From Sulfuritalea sp. (GTDB lineage: Bacteria; Pseudomonadota; Gammaproteobacteria; Burkholderiales; Rhodocyclaceae): a stretch of 64,000 nucleotides of DNA. A program made the translations under genes and the position numbers. The notes beneath the pieces were generated by a model. It did not search any database. It had not been told where the DNA came from and saw only the letters and a list, made by a program, of their open reading frames with translations. The stretch's first letter is position 1, and each line of letters starts with the position of its first letter. This document shows, in pieces, positions 16,740-22,752 of the stretch. The DNA is taken from NCBI GenBank assembly GCA_030651305.1, contig JAUSCI010000061.1, positions 1 through 64,000 of the forward strand. The letters are read 5' to 3'.

Positions 16740-17279
16740 TCAATCCTGCGGGAGTGCCGTGCCGTTGAGTTCGATGACGCCTTGTTCGGCGGCATCGGAC
16801 TCGACAACCCGATGCAGAAGGGAATATGCCACCCGCCACTGTTGAGTGCTACACAGCAACGTCACCGTCTTGTCGTTGAGACGAATGATCTGGCCACTTC
16901 TCTGGTGTTGATTTCGATCAACGAACCCGACCACCTCACCTACGGCGACCTCATTGCGGCCCAAACCCTGTTTTGGCTTTTCTCGAATTTGAATGTCGGC
17001 GCCATCCAGATTGATGGCGGCGTAGGAAATCAGCCAACGTCGTCCGTCGTCCTTGTCCAGGACCACCGCCTGTTTCCGACGCAACTCAAGAACCTGGCCA
17101 TGCCTCAGCGTATTGGATTGCGGATCGAAATACTCAACCGCGCGGCCGACTTGTATGCGGGATTGCACCGCCAGCATCCAACGCGGCTCATCCAGCACTC
17201 GATCTATCGCCGCGCGCATTCGGTAGAGTTCAAACGCGGAAGCCCCGTTCAAGGCCTTCAGGACATCCGAGAAGTTCAT
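16740..17279 (-). CDS. Conserved-looking protein with two SH3-like repeats, function unknown
   Basis: I do not recognise a named family. The 179-residue protein has a helical N-terminus (about residues 1-35, SDVLKALNGASAFELYRMRA) followed by two similar beta-rich units. The first is about 42-92 (VGRAVEYFDP, GQVLELRRKQAVVL, RRWLISYA) and the second about 112-162 (VGEVVGFVDR, GQIIRLNDKTVTLL, QWRVAYS). Each has V-G-x-x-V, a GQ turn and a W-x-x-x/Y end, like KOW or SH3-like barrels used for RNA or protein binding. No signal peptide or membrane helix. It overlaps the upstream 87-residue gene by 4 bp, so the two form a coupled pair. Confidence 0.6.
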   Translation of the reverse strand: MNFSDVLKALNGASAFELYRMRAAIDRVLDEPRWMLAVQSRIQVGRAVEYFDPQSNTLRHGQVLELRRKQAVVLDKDDGRRWLISYAAINLDGADIQIREKPKQGLGRNEVAVGEVVGFVDRNQHQRSGQIIRLNDKTVTLLCSTQQWRVAYSLLHRVVESDAAEQGVIELNGTALPQD

Positions 17280-17539
17280 GGCGGCATGCCCTTCTTTGCA
17301 AGCTGCTTCATGAAAGCCGCCTCATGGTTCGTGATGCGGGGTATCTTCTTCGGCCCCATGGAATCAACCAGGCGCACAAAGCCATCCAGAGAAAGAGCAT
17401 CAGAAAGCTGCCGGTCATCTCCGTCCATCCGCTCGCGCAGAATGAACAGGCCGGTCCCCGTGAGGGCCATCATGTAGTGATGACCGATGCTTCGCGAATT
17501 TAGCCGGGCCAAGGCAGCGGTCGCGCGAGTTGAGCGCAT
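17276..17539 (-). CDS. Small protein coupled to the SH3-repeat gene, function unknown
   Basis: An 87-residue basic protein with no recognised domain. The recognisable compact part runs from about residue 24 (ALTGTGLFILRERMDGDDRQ, LDGFVRLVDSMGPKK); the first 22 residues may not be translated if one of the internal ATGs at 17470-17473 is used. No clear ribosome-binding site distinguishes them. Its stop overlaps the next start (ATGA). It lies 73 bp downstream of hicB on the same strand and may share its transcript. Confidence 0.5.
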   Translation of the reverse strand: MRSTRATAALARLNSRSIGHHYMMALTGTGLFILRERMDGDDRQLSDALSLDGFVRLVDSMGPKKIPRITNHEAAFMKQLAKKGMPP

Positions 17540-17612
17540 AGGCGTTAACAGCCAGCGGGAAGCGAAAATGCGGATGGAACGAATTCGGATTGGGCCATGA
17601 ATCGCGGCGCGC

Positions 17613-17945
17613 TTAAACGTGGGCAGCGTCGCGCAGCGCCTCGGTCGCCCATTGGTTCAAGCTCTTGCCGCAAGCCTGTGCCGCCACTGTGGCCGCGGCA
17701 TGGATTTCAGGGGGAACACGCAACATAATCTTGCCCGACGCAGGCTTTTCAGGGGCTATGCCTCGTTCCGCACAGTCACGCAAAAAATCATTGATCGCTG
17801 CTTCGAATTCCGCGCGCAGTTTTGCTACCGTCGAACCCTCGAAGCTGATGATATCGCGGAGGCCAAGCACGCGCCCCACGAAAATGCTGTCCCTCTCGTC
17901 AAAATCGACTCGCGCCGTGTAGCCTTTGTAGCTCATCGTGTTCAT
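17613..17945 (-). CDS. hicB: HicB-family antitoxin
   Basis: Antitoxin and repressor partner of HicA. The 110-residue protein has the degenerate RNase H-like HicB fold at the N-terminus (MSYKGYTARVDFDERDSIFVGRV, residues about 4-26, then FEGSTVAKLRAEFEAAINDFL) and a C-terminal ribbon-helix-helix segment (KIMLRVPPEIHAAATVAAQACGKSLNQWATEAL) for DNA binding. It follows hicA with a 4-bp overlap. The RHH rather than HTH C-terminus places it in one of the two HicB subtypes. Confidence 0.9.
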   Translation of the reverse strand: MNTMSYKGYTARVDFDERDSIFVGRVLGLRDIISFEGSTVAKLRAEFEAAINDFLRDCAERGIAPEKPASGKIMLRVPPEIHAAATVAAQACGKSLNQWATEALRDAAHV

Positions 17946-18196
17946 GGATGAATCCCCAGTCGTTCAAACAATTCGCGCGCCTCTTCCACCTGGTACTTGC
18001 GCGCTTCTTTACCCGGATGCGGACGGTGGCAGCGCCACTGCTCGCCCTTCAGTTCAACCCGCACGCGTGATCCCTCGCGTTCGAAGATCTGCCCGCCAAG
18101 CGCTATAACCAGCGCCTCGATGTCCCTGAACACGATGCCGCCCTGTGTAGGCTTGGCGAGAATCGCTTCCAGGGTCTTGCGGTGCTTGGCCTTCAT
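17942..18196 (-). CDS. hicA: HicA-family toxin
   Basis: Small dsRNA-binding-fold mRNA interferase. The 84-residue protein starts MKAKHRKTLEAILAKPTQGG and carries the family segment ALGGQIFEREGSRVRVELKG and the HRPHPGKEARKYQVEEARELFERLGI block; the active-site His is probably H in HRPHP or nearby. The usual HicA motif GSH is GSR here, as in many of this longer subtype. I chose the ATG at 18196 over 18232, which would run into the operator. It is first in the hicAB operon. Confidence 0.88.
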   Translation of the reverse strand: MKAKHRKTLEAILAKPTQGGIVFRDIEALVIALGGQIFEREGSRVRVELKGEQWRCHRPHPGKEARKYQVEEARELFERLGIHP

Positions 18197-18205
18197 GGAA
18201 GCGAT

Positions 18206-18249
18206 GCTATCATTTATTGCTATCACTTGCAATCACAATTTGATAGCAA
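18206..18249 (-). promoter_or_regulatory. Probable HicB operator upstream of hicAB
   Basis: Perfect 9-bp inverted repeat TTGCTATCA (18217-18225) / TGATAGCAA (18241-18249) with a 15-bp spacer, plus a third half-site GCTATCA at 18206-18212. It lies 10-53 bp upstream of hicA, matching autoregulation by the RHH domain of HicB. The role is inferred from position. Confidence 0.6.
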
Positions 18250-18265
18250 GGCGACTCGCCGGTAC

Positions 18266-18300
18266 GAGAAATTGTTGTCGGCACTTCGCCCATTCCTGCC
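18266..18300 (+). repeat. 35-bp inverted repeat, right copy
   Basis: Partner of 16574-16608 (32 of 35 matches in inverted orientation). It lies between hicA and yggX, at the junction of the accessory island with core genes. Confidence 0.7.
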
Positions 18301-18423
18301 GAAGATCCGATGTAGCTGCCAATACCGCGCACTGTCTCTGCAGAGGCGATCCCAGCCGATCAGCGCTTTGCACCGAACTCAAGGTAAACTGAGCACATCC
18401 GAACATTTTTGAAAGGAAACACC

Positions 18424-18696
18424 GTGGCACGCATGGTCAATTGCATCAAGCTCGGGCGCGAGGCCGAAGGTCTCGACCTGCCGCCCATGCCCGGCGAAAT
18501 GGGCAGGAAGCTGTATGAAAGCGTCTCCAAGGAGGCCTGGCAGCAATGGATCAAGCTGCAGACCATGATCATCAACGAGAACCGCCTGAGCCTGGCCGAC
18601 GCGCAGCACCGCAAGTATCTGGCCGAGCAGGTGCAGAAGCATTTCTTCGGGGATGGCGCGGAACAGGTCAGCGGCTACGTGCCGCCGCAAAAATAG
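18424..18696 (+). CDS. yggX: Fe(2+)-trafficking / oxidative damage protection protein YggX
   Basis: Small cytosolic protein linked to protection of Fe-S clusters and intracellular iron trafficking. The 90-residue product begins [20 protein letters not shown] and shows the family's [20 protein letters not shown] and [19 protein letters not shown]. The GTG start at 18424 is chosen because betaproteobacterial YggX proteins begin MARMV and GAAAGGAA lies 8 bases upstream. It converges with rpiA with 15 bp between stops. Confidence 0.95.
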   Translation: MARMVNCIKLGREAEGLDLPPMPGEMGRKLYESVSKEAWQQWIKLQTMIINENRLSLADAQHRKYLAEQVQKHFFGDGAEQVSGYVPPQK

Positions 18697-18711
18697 ATCT
18701 GCCGCGCGCCG

Positions 18712-19383
18712 TCAGCGCAGACAGGTCTGCACCCCATCCGCCGCGGCAAGCAGCAGCACATCCGCGCCGCGCTTGGCGAACAGGCCATTGGTGACGACAC
18801 CGACGATCTGGTTGATCTGCGCTTCCAGACCCACCGGGTCGGTGATCGACAGGCCATGCACATCGAGGATCAGGTTGCCGTTGTCGGTCACCAGGCCTTC
18901 GCGCAGTTTCGGCATGCCGCCGAGTTTGACCAGTTCCCGACTGACATAGGCGCGCGCCATCGGGATCACTTCCACCGGCAGCGGAAACCTGCCCATGACC
19001 TGCACCCGTTTCGATGCGTCGCAGATGCAGACAAAGGTGCCGGCCACGGCCGCGACGATCTTCTCGCGCGTCAGCGCACCACCGCCACCCTTCACCATCG
19101 CCATGCTGCCGTCGATCTCGTCGGCGCCGTCGACATAGATGCCGATGGCGTCAATGTCGTTGAGATCCAGCACGCGGATGCCATGGCCGGCCAGCCGCTT
19201 CGCCGTCGCTTCGGAACTGGCAATGGCACCGCCGAGGCGGTCCTTGATGGCGGCGACCTCGTCTATGAAGAAATTCGCCGTGGAGCCGGTGCCGACTCCC
19301 AGGATTGCCCCGAGCGGCAACCGGTCCGCCACGTAATCGCGCGCCGCACGGGCGACGGCCTGCTTCAGTTCATCCTGGGTCAT
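18712..19383 (-). CDS. rpiA: Ribose-5-phosphate isomerase A
   Basis: Interconverts ribose-5-phosphate and ribulose-5-phosphate in the pentose phosphate pathway and, here, in Calvin-cycle regeneration. The 223-residue protein has the [13 protein letters not shown] phosphate-binding loop (about residues 29-41), the catalytic DGADEIDGS segment (about 84-92) and [11 protein letters not shown] (about 97-107). The ATG at 19383 gives the family N-terminus ([14 protein letters not shown]). Confidence 0.96.
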   Translation of the reverse strand: MTQDELKQAVARAARDYVADRLPLGAILGVGTGSTANFFIDEVAAIKDRLGGAIASSEATAKRLAGHGIRVLDLNDIDAIGIYVDGADEIDGSMAMVKGGGGALTREKIVAAVAGTFVCICDASKRVQVMGRFPLPVEVIPMARAYVSRELVKLGGMPKLREGLVTDNGNLILDVHGLSITDPVGLEAQINQIVGVVTNGLFAKRGADVLLLAAADGVQTCLR

Positions 19384-19419
19384 CTCTTCGCTCCACTTGT
19401 TGTCCCACAAGGGGATACC

Positions 19420-19440
19420 GTCCCCGCCTCCCGCGGGGAC
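19420..19440. terminator. Hairpin between pdh operon and rpiA
   Basis: Perfect 8-bp stem GTCCCCGC / GCGGGGAC with a 5-base loop, 16 bp beyond the lpd stop codon. No T tract follows, so termination strength is uncertain; it may instead be a short dispersed palindrome. Confidence 0.45.
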
Positions 19441-19455
19441 ATAACGGAGCGAATT

Positions 19456-21303
19456 TTACCTCTTGCGCATCGGCGGCAGATCGGTGCAGGAACCGTGCGC
19501 CACCTCGGCGGCCATGCCGATGGTTTCACCCAGGGTCGGATGCGGATGTATGGTCTTGCCGATATCCACCGCATCGGCGCCCATTTCGATGGCCAGCGCG
19601 ACTTCGCCGATCATGTCGCCGGCATTGGGGCCGACGATGCTGCCACCGATCACGCGATGGGTTTCTTCGTCGAACACCAGTTTGGTGAAGCCGTACTCGG
19701 CGCCGTTGGCAATCGCCCGGCCGGAGGCCGCCCAGGGAAACTTCGCCGCACTCACCTTGCGTCCGGCCTTCTTCGCCTCGTCTTCGCCAACGCCGACCCA
19801 GGCCACTTCGGGATGCGTGTAAGCCACGCCGGGGATCACCGTCGCGTCGAAGTAGCTCTTCTGCCCCGCCGCCGCCTCGGCCGCGACATGCGCTTCATGC
19901 ACCGCCTTGTGCGCCAGCATCGGATTGCCGACGATATCGCCGATGGCATGGATGTGCGGCACGTTGGTGCGCATCTGCGAATCGACCGGAATGAAGCCGC
20001 GCTCCGTCACCGCCACGCCAGCCTTGTCGGCATCGATCTTCTTGCCGTTCGGCGAGCGGCCGGCGGCTTGCAGGATCATGTCGTAGCGCTGTGCATCGGC
20101 CGGCGCCTGCTCGCCTTCGAACTTGACCCAGAGGCCGTCCGGCTTCGCCTCGACCGCGACGGTCTTGGTCTTCAGCATCAGCTTGTCGAAGCGCTTGGCA
20201 TTCTGCTTTTCCCAGACCTTGACCAGATCGCGATCCGGCCCCTGCATCAGGCCGTCGAGCATCTCGACCACATCGACGCGGGCACCCAGCGTCGAATACA
20301 CCGTCGCCATTTCGAGGCCGATGATGCCGCCGCCGATGACCAGCATTTTCTTCGGCATGAAGCGCAGTTCCAGCGCGCCGGTCGAATCGACGATGCGCGG
20401 ATCCCTGGGAATGAAGGGCAGATGGAAGGCCGCGCTGCCGGCGGCGATGATGCATTTCTGGAAGCGGATCACCTTCTTCTCGCCGGTCTTCTCCTGCGCG
20501 TCGCCGGTCATTGCTTCGACTTCGAGGTGGAAGGCATCGAGGAAGTGGCCGTAGCCGCGTACCACCTCCACCTTGCGCGCCTTGGCCATGCCGGTGAGGC
20601 CGGCGGTGAGCTTGCCCACCACTTTCGACTTGTGCGCGCGCAGCTTGTCGAGATCGATCGAAGGCGCGGCGAAACCGATGCCGCTTTCCGCGACATGGCC
20701 GGCCTCCTCGATCACCGCCGCCACATGCAGCAGGGCCTTGGAAGGAATGCAGCCGACATTGAGGCAGACGCCGCCCAGCGTCGCATAGCGTTCGACGATC
20801 ACCGTCTTCATGCCCAGGTCGGCGGAGCGAAACGCGGCGGAATAACCGCCGGGGCCGGCGCCGAGCACCAGCATTTCACATTCGAGGTCGACCTTGCCGG
20901 CGAATGTTGCAACTGCGCTTCCGGCGACTGGCGCCGCGACCGGCGCGGCCGTCGACTCCCCTCTCCCCTCTGCGGGAGAGGGGCCGGGGGAGAGGGACAG
21001 CGGGGCCGGGGCGGCGACCGCCGCCGTAGCACCAGCGCCGACTCCTGTGGCAGCCGCTGCACCCACGCTGTCGACCAGCGCCACCAGCGTGCCTTCCGCC
21101 ACCTTGTCGCCGACCTTGACCTTCAACTCCGTTACCACGCCGGAGACTGGTGAAGGCACATCCATGGTCGCCTTGTCCGATTCCAGCGTGATCAGCGAAT
21201 CCTCGGCCTTGACCGTGTCGCCAACCTTGACCAGGACTTCGATGATCGGCACATCCTTGAAGTCGCCGATGTCGGGTACTTTTACTTCAACGACGTTGCT
21301 CAT
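19456..21303 (-). CDS. lpdA: Dihydrolipoyl dehydrogenase with N-terminal lipoyl domain (PDH E3)
   Basis: E3 of the pyruvate dehydrogenase complex; reoxidises dihydrolipoyl groups and passes electrons to NAD. The 615-residue protein has a lipoyl domain (about residues 1-80, lipoylated Lys in ESDKATMDVP), a Pro/Ala-rich linker (about 81-135), and the FAD/NAD oxidoreductase (about 137-615) with LGAGPGGYSAAFRSADLG, the redox disulfide GGVCLNVGCIPSK, and the C-terminal catalytic HPHPTLGE His. The linker is partly encoded by a palindromic repeat (20958-20983) read as LSLSPGPSPAEGRGE. The lipoyl domain is almost identical to that of AceF. Third gene of aceE-aceF-lpd. Confidence 0.96.
   Translation of the reverse strand: MSNVVEVKVPDIGDFKDVPIIEVLVKVGDTVKAEDSLITLESDKATMDVPSPVSGVVTELKVKVGDKVAEGTLVALVDSVGAAAATGVGAGATAAVAAPAPLSLSPGPSPAEGRGESTAAPVAAPVAGSAVATFAGKVDLECEMLVLGAGPGGYSAAFRSADLGMKTVIVERYATLGGVCLNVGCIPSKALLHVAAVIEEAGHVAESGIGFAAPSIDLDKLRAHKSKVVGKLTAGLTGMAKARKVEVVRGYGHFLDAFHLEVEAMTGDAQEKTGEKKVIRFQKCIIAAGSAAFHLPFIPRDPRIVDSTGALELRFMPKKMLVIGGGIIGLEMATVYSTLGARVDVVEMLDGLMQGPDRDLVKVWEKQNAKRFDKLMLKTKTVAVEAKPDGLWVKFEGEQAPADAQRYDMILQAAGRSPNGKKIDADKAGVAVTERGFIPVDSQMRTNVPHIHAIGDIVGNPMLAHKAVHEAHVAAEAAAGQKSYFDATVIPGVAYTHPEVAWVGVGEDEAKKAGRKVSAAKFPWAASGRAIANGAEYGFTKLVFDEETHRVIGGSIVGPNAGDMIGEVALAIEMGADAVDIGKTIHPHPTLGETIGMAAEVAHGSCTDLPPMRKR
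20958..20983. repeat. Palindromic repeat translated in frame inside lpd
   Basis: CCCCTCTCCC / GGGAGAGGGG, 10-bp perfect stem with a 6-base loop, within a longer CT/GA-rich unit (about 20955-20998). The same palindrome family is common between genes in proteobacteria; here it is in frame and adds part of the flexible linker. Confidence 0.75.
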
Positions 21304-21348
21304 TATTCCTTCCTTCCAATTCGATCTCGGGGGCCACGCCGCGCGCGG

Positions 21349-22749
21349 TCACAGCATGCTTCTGCGCAGGTCGGCCATCAGCTGCGCCAGATAGACATTG
21401 AAGCGGGTCGCCAGGGCACCGTCGATCACCCGATGGTCGGCGGTGAGCGACAGCGGCAACGTCAGCCGCGGCACAAAGGCCTTGCCGTCCCACACCGGTT
21501 TCATGGCCGATTTGCTGACGCCAAGAATCGCCACTTCCGGCGCGTTCACGATCGGCGCGAAGTAAGTGCCACCGATGCCGCCAACGCTGGAAATGGTGAA
21601 GCAGGCGCCCTGCATGTCGGCCGGCTTGAGCTTGCCTTCGCGCGCCTGGCGGGCCAGTTCACCGGATTCCCGGGCGAGTTCGAAGACGCCCTTGCGGTCG
21701 GCATTCTTGATCACCGGCACCATCAAACCATTCGGCGTATCGGCGGCAAAACCGATGTTGAAATATTTTTTCAGTACCAGATTGTCGCCGTCGATCGAGG
21801 CGTTGAACTCGGGGTATTTCTGCATCGCCTTGACGCAGGCCTTGATCAGAAAGGCAAGCATGGTCAACTTGGCGGCTGACTTGTCGCCGGACTTCTCGTT
21901 CTCCTTGTTGATCTGCACGCGGAAGGCTTCGAGATCGGTGATGTCGGCGTCTTCGTGATAAGTAACGGCCGGAATCATGGCCCAGTTGCGCGACAGGTTG
22001 GCGCCGGAAATCTTCTTGATGCGCGACAGCGGCTGAACGTCGATTTCGCCGAATTTCGCGAAGTCGATTTTCGGCCACGGCAATAGATCGAGGCCGCCGC
22101 CGAGACTGCCCACAAAAGTCGGCGCTGGCGAGGCGGCGCCGGCGCCGGTCAGCACGCCCTTGACGTAGGCCTGGACGTCGCTTTGCATGATGCGTCCCTT
22201 GGGGCCACTGCCGCCGACCTTGGCGACATCGACGCCAAGTTCGCGCGCAAAGCGGCGCACCGACGGACTGGCATGGGACGCCTGACCGATCAGTCGCTGC
22301 TCCGGCGTCGGCATGTGAACCAGGGGCTGACTAGCGATCAGTTCGGGGTCGCCGGGGCGGATATCGTCACCGGCAACGGCGACGGGTGCGGGGGCGACAG
22401 CCGCCGGAGTTGCAGCGGCAGGCACTACGGCGGGTGCGGCGGGTGTCGCTGCCGGTGCCGCAGCAGCAGTTGCGGCCGCCGTACCATCAGCGCCGACTCC
22501 TGCAGCAGCGTCTGCTGAATCTATCAACGCCACCAGCGTGCCCTCAGCCACCTTGTCGCCGACCTTGACCTTCAATTCCGTTACGACGCCGGAAACGGGC
22601 GAAGGCACATCCATGGTCGCCTTGTCCGATTCCAGCGTGATCAGCGAATCTTCCGCCTTGACCGTGTCGCCGACCTTGACCAGCAGTTCGATGATCGGCA
22701 CGTCCTTGAAGTCGCCGATATCCGGTACTTTCACTTCAACTATGCTCAT
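21349..22749 (-). CDS. aceF: Dihydrolipoyllysine-residue acetyltransferase (PDH E2)
   Basis: E2 core of pyruvate dehydrogenase; moves the acetyl group from lipoyl to CoA. The 466-residue protein has one lipoyl domain (about residues 1-78, ESDKATMDVP), an Ala/Pro linker (about 79-130), a peripheral-subunit-binding domain (ASPSVRRFARELGVDVAKVGGSGPKGRI, about 160-190) and the catalytic acetyltransferase (about 235-466) with SVGGIGGTYFAPI and the active-site ADHRVIDGA. Only one lipoyl domain is present, whereas some E2 proteins have two or three; the second could be supplied by the E3 N-terminus. Confidence 0.97.
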   Translation of the reverse strand: MSIVEVKVPDIGDFKDVPIIELLVKVGDTVKAEDSLITLESDKATMDVPSPVSGVVTELKVKVGDKVAEGTLVALIDSADAAAGVGADGTAAATAAAAPAATPAAPAVVPAAATPAAVAPAPVAVAGDDIRPGDPELIASQPLVHMPTPEQRLIGQASHASPSVRRFARELGVDVAKVGGSGPKGRIMQSDVQAYVKGVLTGAGAASPAPTFVGSLGGGLDLLPWPKIDFAKFGEIDVQPLSRIKKISGANLSRNWAMIPAVTYHEDADITDLEAFRVQINKENEKSGDKSAAKLTMLAFLIKACVKAMQKYPEFNASIDGDNLVLKKYFNIGFAADTPNGLMVPVIKNADRKGVFELARESGELARQAREGKLKPADMQGACFTISSVGGIGGTYFAPIVNAPEVAILGVSKSAMKPVWDGKAFVPRLTLPLSLTADHRVIDGALATRFNVYLAQLMADLRRSML

Positions 22750-22752
22750 GGC

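Noticed and set aside
18856-21153. Long plus-strand open frame (765 codons) opposite rpiA and lpd
   Set aside because: It is the antisense shadow of lpd and rpiA caused by high GC; His/Asp/Arg-rich composition, no domain and no ribosome-binding site.
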